Source: Phanerochaete sordida (lineage: Eukaryota; Basidiomycota; Agaricomycetes; Polyporales; Phanerochaetaceae). From it: DNA of 64,000 nt. The position numbers and the translations under genes are program-made. The DNA lies in contig BPQB01000026.1 in NCBI GenBank assembly GCA_019973155.2, positions 315,001-379,000 of the forward strand, given 5' to 3'. Positions 1 to 11,918 of this stretch are shown piece after piece. Position 1 is the stretch's first letter. The number at the start of each line of letters is the position of its first letter. The notes below the pieces were generated by a model. The model saw nothing but the letters and a program-made list of their open reading frames with translations, made no database searches and was not told where the DNA came from.

Positions 1-268
1 GGCCGCCGAGTGCCTTGCTGTAGCGTATGCATTCGCGTTCGACCCCGTCGCAGCGGCCCATCCACTCGTCGACTTGCTTCCTGCGCAGTTCTATCTGGCT
101 CTCGACGCATTCTGCGAGCTGCCTCTGCAAAGCGGAGAGATCATCGGCGAGCGCTGTCTGGGGAAGTCCGAGTTGGTTGTGTAGGGTTGGGAGAAGCTGG
201 GTCTGAGATTGGAGGTGTGTGTGCAGGGAGTTGAGGAGAGATGTTATCGTCGTCTCAGGTGTCGTCAT
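1..268 (-). CDS. ASE1: Ase1/PRC1/MAP65-type microtubule-bundling protein, N-terminus only (runs off the left edge)
   Basis: The reverse strand opens with ATG at 268 and stays open to the window edge for 89 codons. The peptide is hydrophilic and heptad-like. It contains a segment reading QLLPTLHNQLGLPQTAL and, near the edge, a stretch with VDEWMGRCDGVERECIRYSKAL. This resembles the N-terminal dimerisation/rod region of fungal Ase1 (PRC1/MAP65), which crosslinks antiparallel microtubules of the anaphase spindle midzone. No intron is evident in the visible part. Family assignment is from memory of these motifs. The spectrin-like microtubule-binding domain would lie outside the window. The gene is divergent from the MYND gene at 619. 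Confidence 0.7.
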   Translation of the reverse strand, partial: MTTPETTITSLLNSLHTHLQSQTQLLPTLHNQLGLPQTALADDLSALQRQLAECVESQIELRRKQVDEWMGRCDGVERECIRYSKALGG

Positions 269-618
269 CGCTGGGTGTACAGAGAAAGCGTGGCAAATGG
301 CATGAGGTGTCGCAAGTTCAACCTCATGGCGGAGGAGGCGTGCAAGTCGCGACGGTCATGTGGCCGTCGGGCGCTAATCTATATTGTCCCCTCGCGCCGC
401 GCCTTTCGCCACACGCTCGCGGCTCTCCTCCCACCCTCCACCACCTTGACCCTCGTGGCGCCCACCTTCGTCGTCGACGCCGTTTGCGAAAACCTACCCC
501 AGTCCCGTGGCTCTGCCCGTACGGTCTTGGGCCGCAGAGATAATCTCGATTTACATCCGTATTATGTAAGCGGGACATAACGCTTTCGCCTATCGACCCT
601 CCTCTCTAACGTCCAGCC
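269..618. promoter_or_regulatory. Divergent intergenic promoter region (Ase1-like / MYND)
   Basis: This 350-bp gap separates two divergent start codons, so it must hold both promoters. I see no ORF with family resemblance and no clear TATA box. Pyrimidine-rich tracts just before 619 are typical of fungal transcription-start regions. Confidence 0.4.
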
Positions 619-1686
619 ATGACGACCTCAGACACGCCCACCTTCCCACCTGACGTCGTAGTCGATGTACATGACCTCGCAGCCATTATCCTCGACTGCC
701 ATGCACAGCTGGAGGCCAAATTCGCCCGCCGCCAGCTGCTCGAGGTGAACCGCGGCACGACCCCTCTCCAGTTCGTGCCCGAGTCAGTCCTTGGTCCGGA
801 ATGGCCAGAGGCTCCCAAGAAGATCACATATATCATGAAGGAGCTGGAGGATGGTGCTCCTCGTGTCACACTCGATACCTTCGCCAGCCCTGAGGGTGTC
901 AGGACCCCCGACGACCAGCCCCTGTCCCGCAAGGACCTCGAGGACGTGTATTGGCGCTGCAAAACCTTCGACAGCGGCTACGTCCTTGCATATGTCGCAC
1001 AGCAGGTCTTTGACGCTCTACCGCCCACCGCGACGCTGTCCATCAGGACGTCCCAGGGCTACGATGTCACCTGTGCGCCCAAGGACACGACCGTCGCCGA
1101 AATCGCCGTCCTGGCGCGCGAGCCGTGCATGCACGTTGTCCTCGACGGCGAGCAGAACCTCTCGGGCTTCGACGGGCCCCTCCCATGGATCTGGCTCTTC
1201 CTCGGTGCGCCCGAGTCGGAGAAGCCGGACATCGACACCCGCGCCGTGCTCGACCTCGGCCTCGCGCAGCTTGGCGGCCACGGGAGTGGCGGCGAGCACT
1301 TTGCGCTCGAGCGTGGCGTGCACTACCTCGACGTGGTGCTGAACCGCTTCGCCGTGGACCTCGGCGGCGATCTGAAGCTCTCTCACAAGATCACGCTTTC
1401 GCCGCCGGTCGTCCGCGCGCACGGCGACGCGGTCAAGGCCATGGTGCTCCAGCGGCTGGCCAAGGTAGCCGGCGGGAACGACCAGTTTTGCAGGCATTGT
1501 GGGAAGGACGAGATCACCCTGTTGTGCTCGAGGTGCAAGAAGGCGTATTTCTGCAAGGAGTGTCTCAACCAGGGATGGAAGTACCACAAGAGGTGGTGCC
1601 ATCCCCCGCCGACTAACGCAATGGAAGGTGGGCGGGAGAAAGAAGAGGGTAATCTAGAGGTGACTGAGGGGACGAGCGTGGCGTAG
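619..1686 (+). CDS. MYND zinc-finger protein, 355 aa
   Basis: Single-exon gene of 355 codons. A C-terminal MYND finger is clear (about residues 292-330): C-x2-C, C-x2-C, a YFCKEC segment, then H-x3-C (FCRHCGKDE, LLCSRCKKAYFC, YHKRWC). MYND fingers mediate protein-protein contacts. The first 280 residues match nothing I recognise; they are acidic to neutral with no membrane segment. This architecture (novel N-terminus plus terminal MYND) is common in Agaricomycetes and often lineage specific. The start is the first ATG of the frame, preceded by a pyrimidine-rich leader. Function beyond the finger is unknown. Confidence 0.85.
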   Translation: MTTSDTPTFPPDVVVDVHDLAAIILDCHAQLEAKFARRQLLEVNRGTTPLQFVPESVLGPEWPEAPKKITYIMKELEDGAPRVTLDTFASPEGVRTPDDQPLSRKDLEDVYWRCKTFDSGYVLAYVAQQVFDALPPTATLSIRTSQGYDVTCAPKDTTVAEIAVLAREPCMHVVLDGEQNLSGFDGPLPWIWLFLGAPESEKPDIDTRAVLDLGLAQLGGHGSGGEHFALERGVHYLDVVLNRFAVDLGGDLKLSHKITLSPPVVRAHGDAVKAMVLQRLAKVAGGNDQFCRHCGKDEITLLCSRCKKAYFCKECLNQGWKYHKRWCHPPPTNAMEGGREKEEGNLEVTEGTSVA

Positions 1687-2089
1687 AGCCAGTAGAATCA
1701 GCTGAACAACGAGAACCTTTGTGAGGCACTTTCCCAAGTTTGACAGGATTCTCTCAGCTAACGATACAACGCAGAACGTCCGCCTGGATTTTCGTCAATT
1801 GCGATGCTACGTACTATCTTTGGATTCTACCCGGCAGTATAAGACTTGCCAGCGAAATAGAAACCCTGCTTTGCTCGCTTGGTCGCTCTCAAGCGTTGCC
1901 CCTTTGGCCGTGGCGTGCCGACTGACTTTTCAGATCCCTCTCAAGACGTGAAGAAGCACCGAGATGTCCTTACGCCTCCGCGAACACTCGGCTCGAGCGC
2001 GTTACCTTCGTCTTGGGAAACTCTCTTGGCTAACTCACTGGGCTCTATATACGGAGACTCCAGAGCTTCCTTCATCCCTTTGTTTTCAT

Positions 2090-2146
2090 GGCAGATGCGA
2101 GAGGGTTATCAGAATCCCGGATTCTGATAACCCTCTCGCATCTGCC
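2090..2146. repeat. Perfect 57-bp palindrome (28-bp arms, 1-nt centre)
   Basis: Left arm 2090-2117 and right arm 2119-2146 are exact reverse complements with a single C at 2118 between them. The arms begin GGCAGATGCGAGAGG and meet at AATCC-C-GGATT. No mismatch occurs in 28 pairs and the symmetry ends sharply at both sides. It sits in non-coding DNA between a + strand gene end (1686) and the next + strand start (2724). Confidence 0.95.
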
Positions 2147-2512
2147 CCCCTCTCGTCCCCTGGCCGGCTCCTGTGCACGATGCAGTTCGACGCCTCCAGC
2201 CTGGACCATCGCTGCCGTGGTTGGTCACCTTGAGTTCAATCACCTGCACGACCATTTAGGCAATCTGAGGCTCTGTCACTCTGAGCTGTGGTCTCAACAA
2301 GTCTCGAGGTCCACTACCCTCCGGATAAGCAAGGTGGCTGCCGCCGAAGGGGGCGCTTCACGGGTATTTGTCCATGTTAGAATCGGAGGCTTCCGATTGC
2401 CCAATGTAGAACATCGTTGACTTGGGCGAAGTCGCTTCGCCGCTGGCTCCTCTCGTCTCCTCATGCCCGCATACAAGCAGGGGCGCACGGGGAGAAGAGA
2501 GCCGCAAGCCGA

Positions 2513-2545
2513 AGCCAGAGCTGCTCGAAAGAGCAGCTCTTGGCT
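2513..2545. repeat. Hairpin-forming inverted repeat
   Basis: Arm AGCCAGAGCTGCTC (2513-2526), loop GAAA, and arm 2531-2545 pair throughout except for one bulged T. A GAAA tetraloop on a 14-bp stem would be very stable as RNA. It lies about 180 bp upstream of the coiled-coil gene start. Confidence 0.8.
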
Positions 2546-2723
2546 GAAATAATGCCAGCCAGCTCCCGCGGCGTCGGTTGGCTGTCAGCCCGCCCGCCAG
2601 CCGGCTGAGGCTGACGGGGAGCTCATACATAACTACAGCCCGGCGTACGAACCATCCGCTTTTACCCTTTCTCTCCTACCTTCCATCTTCACTCGCCTCC
2701 CGACACCCCCCCCCCTCCACACC

Positions 2724-5566
2724 ATGCCGGCGCAGCTCTTCAAGACCATCAAGACCGTCCTTGTCGCTGCCGTCCTGGCGGCATCGGTCGTTTCGTGCAC
2801 TATGAACGCCCACGACACAGGACAATCTTCATGCGTAGAACCGTCCATCTCGCTCTCCAACATCACCTCGGCCGCCAACACTTCCGTCTCGTACTGCCAA
2901 CCAGACCCAATCTTTGGACCCTTTCCACTCCCTTCTTCATCTGCGCTCAGCCTTCCAAACATCGTCGACTCGGATCCTATCGCAACTATTTCGCATATCA
3001 CTTCCGACAAAGTTTTTGTCTCTACTATCGCTATCACTTCGCTTCCTTCGGCTACTGTCTCGGTTCTCAACATTTCGACCACTTTTGCAACTCCCGCCAT
3101 CGCATTTGCTTCGCCTTCGCCTATATCAGTAATTACGGATACCCGTGCTACCCAGGACAACGTCGAGATTGACTGGGACATCCTCGCGCCGCTGGCTCAG
3201 CGTGCATGTCTCCTTGCGCTATTCTTCTTTCTGGCGGTGAGTCCCCCAGATCGTCACAAGCTACCACTTGAACTCAAACTTCGAAAAAAGGTTCACCTGC
3301 GTCGACTCGTGAAAGACATGAGGTCCAGCACGGCATCCGCGGCCGCCCTCAAGTTGTTGAACGCCGGTATGCAGGTCACGATTGCTCGCTTCGAAGGCCA
3401 GGTCAAGACGGCCGCAAACACACTTGCGCGGTTTCCGCCTCTTCTTGCAAGCCTCCACCACGCAGTGGTCAGTCTCAGTCTCTACTCATGTTCGACGTTG
3501 ACTGAAATCTGTCGTCAGGAACGGAGCGTCGAACTGGACCTGACGACCGAGGCTCGCATCGACCACGACTTCGAGGGGAACGCCGGCCACTTGCGGAACA
3601 CGATCGCGCTCTACGACGAGAAGTACAGCCTCGAGAACGACGTCGATTCCCTGCGATGCTCGCTGGACATTCAGCGTTACTCGGAGACGACGGCGGCAGT
3701 CGCGGCAGAGGAGCAGATCGCGTCGTCTCTTGCGCAGCTCTCCGAGCACGAGGTACGCCTTTGGCCTTGTTTTCATGGATGTATGCGCTCACATTTGCTT
3801 CAAGGCTCGACTTTTGGACTTGGACATCGAGATCGAAGGACATGCCGCGGCGGCCGAAACTCTGAAAGCCGAAATCGACACCGCCCGCGTAGACTCGCAT
3901 ACACCCTTGGCCGAGAAAGACGTCGCTCGCAAGCACTTGGCTTACCTGCACGAGATGGACTGTCGCGAGGCAGCGGAGTCTGATGCTGAAATTGCCGAGC
4001 TGAAGGCGCAACTCGCTCATCTCATGGTACGTTTCTTGACATTATTTGCAATAGCTGCCTCTGACATCCAGCTAGGAAACCTGCGAATTGACCACCGGTT
4101 CCATCGTGTCTGCCACACATGTTTGTGACAAGCTGACTGAGGACATTGAGCATGTGTTCCTTGCCTCCCATCACGCTCAGCAGGCCCTCATCGGCGACAT
4201 TGCCTGCGCGACAACCGACATCTCTTCTCTCAATGCCGATCTCGTGCAGCAGGACTCGGAACACGAACAGCTCGTCGCCGCACACGATGCTCTTACCGGC
4301 GCATCTGCTCAACTGGACAAAGACGCCAACGCCCTCGAGTCGGCTTTCACCCAGCTCCAGATCGATGAGGCCAGCATGCGGGCAGCTTCGCTTAAGGACG
4401 CTGAGGACCATGCGGTGAAAATGGCGACTCTCATTAACGAACGCGACGCGCTCGACGTCTCACAAATGAGCGCTCTCGACAAACTCGCCGAGGTCAAAGG
4501 TCAAGCGGATCGGGTCGTTCATGAGACTGCCGCTCTGCTCTCTGCTCTCCGCGAGAAGCAGGCCACCAACAAGCAGCACTTCGACGAGGCTGCTGCCGCT
4601 CTCGAGACCTCCATCGCCCAGGACACCACCGCCATTGCCGACCGCCAGGCAACCATCCTCACCTTGGAGGCCAGCACCAAGTCCACGCAGGCTGCGCTCG
4701 AGGTCCGCAGAAAGGAGTTCGAACGCCGCTCAGAGAACTATGAGAACGACATGAACGCCAGCTGGGAACTCAAGGCCACAGCGGACTACGACAAGCAGAT
4801 GTACGACTCGCTGCTCGTTGATGAGGACCGGCTTGCCGACAGAGCTCGCAAAGAGCAGGCCGAGTGCGAGGCGCTGGCCGACAAGGCGCGTGCACACTCG
4901 CGCGAGGTCGCGCAGGAGACCGCGGTGACGAAGCACGCGTTCACCACGCAGCTGCGCGACCTGCAGGCCGAAGCGAGCTCCCTCGAGGCGGCCATCGCCG
5001 AGCTCAAGGCCGCCAGCGCACGCCTCCCAGCCGAGAACGCGCAGCTCGAGCGCGAGGTCGCGGACCGCGAGCACGAGTACACGGTGCGCAAGCGCGCGCT
5101 GGACATCCGCGAGCGCGAGGCGCGCGACGAGATGACGAGCTTCAAGATGAGCGAGGAGGCGGCCCTCGCCCGCATCGACGCGCGGATCGTCAGCTGCGAG
5201 GCCGAGCAGGCCGCGGCGACGAAGCGGATGACGGACTACCAGGGCGAGGTCGAGCGTTTGCAGGGCGTGGCGGATGCGGTACGGCAAGAGCTTGACGACA
5301 CGGAGGACGAGCTTGCGGTGGAAAGAAGTAACGCTGCGGCGCTCTTCGACTTGATTCAACACCCTAGCTCTGATCCCGTGTTTGTTGCTGCTTATGCGAA
5401 GCCGCGGACGCCGGTCGTGTCGCTGCAGGAGCCCGAGCCCGAGGGCGACGACTACTCGGCGATTTTCGACGCCTCTTTCGAGGAGGCCCTGGAGGGGGAC
5501 ATTGCAGAGTCTAAGACTTGCAAGGGTCTCGCGGAGGCCGGTCTGGGACTCGGCCTTATGTTGTGA
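2724..5566 (+). CDS. Membrane-anchored long coiled-coil protein, 878 aa
   Basis: Five exons: 2724-3236, 3291-3467, 3519-3752, 3805-4026, 4076-5566. All introns are 49-54 nt with GT..AG ends, and frame is kept through every junction. The first 25 residues look like a signal peptide or anchor (KTIKTVLVAAVLAASVVSC). A second hydrophobic segment sits near residues 158-171 (ACLLALFFFLAV). From about residue 190 to 840 the protein is almost continuous charged coiled coil rich in Ala, Glu, Leu and Arg. The C-terminus is acidic and then hydrophobic. The segment between the hydrophobic parts is Ser/Thr rich. I do not recognise a family; a tethering or scaffold role on an internal membrane is inference only. 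Introns 1-3 are multiples of 3, so partial retention would still leave an open frame. Confidence 0.75.
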
Positions 5567-5667
5567 TCTCTTAATTTTTGCATAGGATACGGACTTGGGG
5601 TTATTTGCATGTCACCAGAGTACAGGAACTGTCTGCATCGTTATTTATTCTATTTGCCTCTTTCAAG

Positions 5668-6533
5668 TTATACAGCAGCGCCCTGCGAGACGAGCCCTGT
5701 GAGTGTCATCCTGCGCGAGAACCGAGAAGGACTTACGCCATTGATGAAAATAGTCTGTCCGTTGACCCACCCGGCTTCGTCCCTCGCGAGGAATGCGAAG
5801 ATGGGGGCAATCTCCTCGGCACCCGGGAGACGGTTCTGGGGGTGGAGACCGGCGAGGAACTTGAGCCCCTCCTCGCTGGTCGTCTTCCTAACCATGTCGG
5901 TGTCGACGAAGCCCGGAGCGACCGCGTTGACAGTGATGCCCTTGGCGCCGAGGTCCTTCGCGAGGACGCGTGTAATCTGCTCGACTGCGCCTTTGGCAGC
6001 GGAGTAGACGGCGTAGTTGGCGGGGATGCCGGACGTCTTCGTCGCGGTAGACGAGACGAAGATGACGCGGCCTCCTGCACACAGAGACACCGTCAGCAAA
6101 TGCGGATCTCTACCAGTGCGCATCACGTACCGGTCTTGAGGTGCGGCGCAGCAGCCTTGACCATGAAGAGCGGGACCTTCACGTGAACCATGACCTGCTC
6201 GTCGAAATGTCCTTCGTCGATGTTCGCGAGGAGCGCGTCGCCGAGGATGCCTGCGTTCAGCACCAGCACGTCGAGCCTCCCGAAGTGCGCGAGGGTCTCC
6301 TCGACGAGGCGCACGCCCTCCGCAATGCTGCCCATATCCGCCCGGATTGCGATGGCGGCGCCGTGGCCTGCCGCGTTAATCTCGCGGACGAGCGCATCCG
6401 CCGCGCCTGCGCTGCCGAAGTAGTTTATGACGACGGACGCGCCGTCGGCCGCGAGCCGACGCGCGGTGGCGGCGCCGATGCCGCGCGAAGAGCCCGTTAC
6501 GAGCGCGACTTTGCCGGAGAGTGGGAGGGACAT
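5668..6533 (-). CDS. Short-chain dehydrogenase/reductase (copy A), 251 aa
   Basis: Exons on the minus strand: 6131-6533, 5737-6074, 5668-5682; introns of 56 and 54 nt. The last exon is 15 nt and restores the usual SDR ending (GQTIFINGG then a short tail). The Rossmann motif TGSSRGIG is at residues 13-20. An N-Y-F-G-S stretch after beta-2 suggests NADP(H) preference. Catalytic S142/S143, Y158 and K162 (YSAAK) are present. Closest in style to fungal 3-ketoacyl reductase/versicolorin-reductase-like SDRs; the substrate cannot be told. An in-frame upstream ATG (6569) exists, but the SDR core starts right at MSLPLSGK, so 6533 is chosen. A TATA-like TATAAAAT lies at 6606-6613. Tandem paralog of the gene at 7214-8072. 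Confidence 0.92.
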
Positions 6534-7213
6534 TTGGGCTGGGTGGTGAGGACGACGAGGTAGGACCACGGTGTCAATGGCTCCCTCACCTGTGCATTCT
6601 GCACGTATTTTATACGGCCAGTCTTCCTTAGGTCTCCCTCAGAAGAATGTCGTGCACCTCCCCAGAACGACGGCCGTCGTACGGTACGCTGCAGCGTTCC
6701 TTGGTAAGCAGCTGCACCGTCGGGGTGGCCATCTCTGCGACGCTAGGCATGCGTCCTGTCGGCTACAGCTTAGTAACACGCTGGACTCCAGAGCGAGGTA
6801 GACAAAGGGTCAACTGGTCATCCTGCACGACAGGATCGGCCCACCGGGCACCGAGAACATGGCTACATTTTGCGACATTGTCACTTTCGTGGAGTCTAAT
6901 TCTAGCGGAAATAGCATCTTAGAAGGAGATAGCACGTTACTGGGGACTTCTGCTCACCTTGTGTGACGACGCTTGAGGCTGGAAGGCCTAGGCATTAACC
7001 TCAATGCTCGGCAGCTAACAATCCAGCCAGGTACAACTGATCACTCAGCGCAAAGCCCCTTTTCGGTACCGAACGGGCCGCCCCGAGAGTCTTCCTCCCG
7101 GTCACTTTCGCCAGATGGCCCCGAGACGTGATGATGATGATATATGCATTGAGTGATAGTATGGAGTACAGCCAGGTCTTACGGTCAAGAGCAGAAGCGA
7201 CTTCACCAAGCCA
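6534..7213. other. Spacer between tandem SDR genes
   Basis: This 680-bp spacer holds the promoter of copy A (TATA at 6606-6613) and the 3' region of copy B. No gene or repeat was recognised. Confidence 0.5.
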
Positions 7214-8072
7214 CTATACAGCGAAGCCCTGGGCAGAGATGAGCTGAGTTTCGACATATAGGCTCGCATGTACTCACCCCATTCACGAAGATAGTCTGTC
7301 CGTTAACCCATCCCGCCTCATCCCTTGATAGAAACGCGACTATGGGGGAGATCTCGTCCGGCTGCGGTACACGCTTCTGAGGGTGGGCGTTCTCAAAAAA
7401 CTTGATCACTTGCTCCGGCTTCCCGTGCCGGAAAAGCTCGGTGTCGACGGGACCAGGCGCGATGCAGTTGACATTGATGCCCTTGCTGCCGAGGTCTTTC
7501 GCGAGCACACGCGTCATCTGCTCGACGGCGCCCTTCGTCGCGGTGTAGACAGCATAATTTGGCGGTACGCCGGAGAACCTCGTCGTCGAAGACGAGAAGA
7601 AGAATACACGTGCACCTGAGTGGTTGAGAGGTTAGAACGCCGCATATATGCTAGGGACGGAGTGCTCACCGGGCTTAAAGTGCTTCGCCGCCTCCTTGAC
7701 CATGAACAGCGGGACTTTCACGTTGATATTGAAGTGGTCATCGAACGCCTTCTCGTCGATATCTTCCAACGCGCCGTTGTTCATCAAACCCGCGTTCAGC
7801 ACCAGCAAATCCAGCTTGCCAAACTGCTGAACGGTCTGGTTGACGAGCCTGACACCTTCTGATATCGACGAGACATCTGCCTTGATTGCGACCGCCTTGC
7901 CCTTGCCCTCCGCGTTGATCTGCTGCGCGAGGTCCTCTGCCGCCTGCGCGCTGCCGAAGTAGTTCACGATGACCGTCGCGCCATCGACAGCGAGCCGTCT
8001 CGCGATGGAGGCTCCAATACCGCGCGAGGAGCCTGTGACGATGGCGACTTTGCCGGAGAGTGGAAGAGACAT
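7214..8072 (-). CDS. Short-chain dehydrogenase/reductase (copy B), 251 aa
   Basis: Exons 7670-8072, 7278-7615, 7214-7228; introns of 54 and 49 nt. Exon lengths (403, 338, 15 nt) are identical to copy A, so this is a tandem duplicate. It has TGSSRGIG at the N-terminus, NYFGS after beta-2, NAG, and an active site region with Y-x3-K (YTATK). The protein ends GQTIFVNGG plus three residues. The GC-rich coding frame differs from copy A at many positions, so the duplication is old. The TATA-like element TATAAAG is at 8136-8142, 64 bp upstream. NADP-dependent oxidoreductase of unknown substrate. The frame extends upstream to another ATG, but the core begins at 8072. Confidence 0.92.
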
Positions 8073-9302
8073 TGTGCGAGTGGATAGGAGTGAGGTGAGA
8101 TGTGGATGCTGCTGACCTCCCTGTGTCACGCTGAGCTTTATAGGCTCTGCATGAACGCTGTGAGCCCACAGGCAACCCGCACGGCCTAGCAGTGTCCCTG
8201 AATGACGAAGCCAAGTAAGACGGAGGCGGAATGCAATGTGGGCCAAGAGAGCGCCGACGCCCGCCTCGAGGCCGGGGTCAGTCTGAAGAGACTACGCGTC
8301 GCTCGGCTCTGGACGGCAGCGGCTCTCATTATGACAGTGCTATGGGCCGAGTCGGAATGTCACAGGCCTGTGTAAAGCTTGCGCAGGCTTGCTGGGGTGC
8401 CCTCACCCGACTCTATCGGCCGTCAATACTTCAAGCTTCAAGCTTCACGCTGAGTCGATAGGCTTTCAGTGCGGCCTCTCAGCGATACTCACTGTGGGTT
8501 CACGAGTCAGGCGACCATATTTAACGTAAAGCGACTGTAAATTACCTCGTGCCCTTCGCGTCCTTCAAACTTTGTTCTGGGTTTAAGTCCAGCGAACGAG
8601 AGCAGCCACTGTTGCGATCTCATGTCGTCCACGTCGCTGACAGCGGGGAGACGCAATATTCCAGACTTTTGGTAAGCCAGCAAGCCGGCGAATTGTAACT
8701 TATGTCATGCAAAGGGATTGTGTGGAGAACAGAGGTGGATGTGGATGAGAGCTGGAGCCTGGGACGAAGACCCACAGTAGCGTCCGCGTCCACGTGATCG
8801 ACGGCGTGTGTGCTAATAAGCGCGGGTTCGGGAGCAATTGCGACGCTTTCGCTTCTAACTCTTTGCTGCCACCGGGTCGCGCGAGCTTGACCTTGTCTAC
8901 TGTCGCAGTGCGTTACGTACTCTACATAGTTCCCACTAGCTCGTTGATTCTACCATGACGCGTGCACATCAATATGGGAACTAGGCTACTTATCAGCGAA
9001 ATCAAGTTTACAGAAGAAACTGTCTCTCTTGAACAGCTCTGTCGCTCTGGGATATCTCGTCACAAGATAATACTACGTATGTTTCTGTGGTCTTTTTATC
9101 TAGCCTTTTGCTTCCTGCTGACATTCTGCGGTTGTATAGTTCGTGAACGATTGTCGATGTCGCGAGTAATAATATATGTTCATGGGGCGACGCCTTCGCG
9201 TGCACCACGACGCAATTCGCCATACCATCTGTTTATCACACGCTCGGAAGGCTCTGCATTGTAGGACGCTCCAACTGAGCCGGAGAATTAGGCCGAATTG
9301 CT
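8073..9302. other. Intergenic region
   Basis: About 1.2 kb containing the promoter of SDR copy B and otherwise AT-richer DNA. There is a short CTTCAAG tandem near 8429-8448. No gene was recognised on either strand. Confidence 0.45.
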
Positions 9303-9511
9303 TTTGGCACAGTCAAAATCGACACTTTCACCGACAAGTCGCTGGAGCGCGCCAAGGAAATCTTGGACCAAGTCCCGCCGTAGAACGTGCGGGGCCAGCT
9401 GTAAGTAAGAACCCTATGCATGAGCATCCAGGGGTTAACCCATGACTGTTTGTATGCGACAGGTCCAAGACAGGCCGTCCAATGTTCCTCGGATATGCAC
9501 CGCACGCTTGA
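9303..9511 (+). pseudogene. 3'-terminal gene relic with a nonsense codon
   Basis: Reading from TTT at 9303 the frame gives a protein-like string (VKIDTFTDKSLERAKEILDQ) until TAG at 9381-9383. It then continues NVRGQL to a good donor at 9401. An intron 9401-9462 (GTAAGT..GCGACAG, 62 nt) joins in frame to SKTGRPMFLGYAPHA and a TGA at 9509-9511. Correct splice signals plus coherent codons around a single stop suggest the last two exons of a broken gene. I do not recognise the family. No convincing upstream exons were found. Confidence 0.4.
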
Positions 9512-9931
9512 ACGCCCGTCATGACAGCGAATAAAATCGCCTGACGTTCCTTGTACCGTCGAGGTCGCTCACGCGTAGCTGAGTTGTCCGCGACAACTCG
9601 CCGAAGACGGTCCCGTATACACTCACGGATCATTCCCCAGGTATGTTTGTTCTCGTGGCCACCCTCCGGGCTGGGCTTGGCGGAGGCTTGGCGCGATGTT
9701 TGCGCTGACAGACAGGCTCCCGCTAGTTCTTCCTATTGAACTCTCGTCAATTTCGTCAAATTCCGGTCCAAAGCTCAGACATCCGCTGTTCATGCGCTTC
9801 TGAAGCCTTGTTCTAGTTGACCGGCCCGCCTGCTTCAGTATCCTCGGAGGCGCACCAGACTGCGGCGAAACATGCCTGCGCGGTGTTCCTGGCATGACTT
9901 TTGCTGGCGTGCTCGGACGCGTGGCTAGCAC

Positions 9932-9939
9932 TTATATAA
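9932..9939 (+). promoter_or_regulatory. TATA box of the xylanase gene
   Basis: TTATATAA lies 57 bp upstream of the xylanase ATG (9996), a typical distance for highly inducible secreted-enzyme genes in basidiomycetes. Confidence 0.6.
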
Positions 9940-9995
9940 GGACGTACCCAAGGCTCGAACAGCAACAGCACTGTACGACATACAGACAGGACATC

Positions 9996-11703
<1,708 letters not shown>

Positions 11704-11830
11704 GCGTTGTGACATGGTTTCTGCCTGCATGTGCTGTTATATCCGTGAACTTCAGATATATATGCCTCTTCAGAATCAAAAGTATCTGGTCATCGGATCC
11801 CACTTGTCCGCGTCACGCAATGCAACGAAT

Positions 11831-11871
11831 GCCGGAGTCGAACCGACAGGTCGTCGATTCGATCCCGGCGT
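11831..11871. repeat. Two tRNA T-arm fragments in opposite orientation
   Basis: 11849-11871 matches the T-arm and 3' half of the nearby tRNA-Ile (11969-11991) with one mismatch. 11831-11847, read on the minus strand, is another T-arm-like sequence (GTCGGTTCGACTCCGGC). No acceptor, D or anticodon arm accompanies either, so these are tRNA-derived debris rather than a gene. Confidence 0.6.
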
Positions 11872-11918
11872 ACACGAAAACCACACATAGAGTACTATAC
11901 ATGAGCAATGATTCATAT

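Larger units (their letters stand above)
1687..2723. other. Gene-poor stretch with palindromes
   Basis: About 1 kb without a convincing gene; the open frames here lack codon bias and family similarity. It contains a perfect palindrome (2090-2146), a hairpin (2513-2545), and a GTCAGCC/GGCTGAC inverted pair around 2584-2614. The last 60 bases before 2724 are strongly C/T rich, the expected core promoter of the following gene. Confidence 0.5.
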
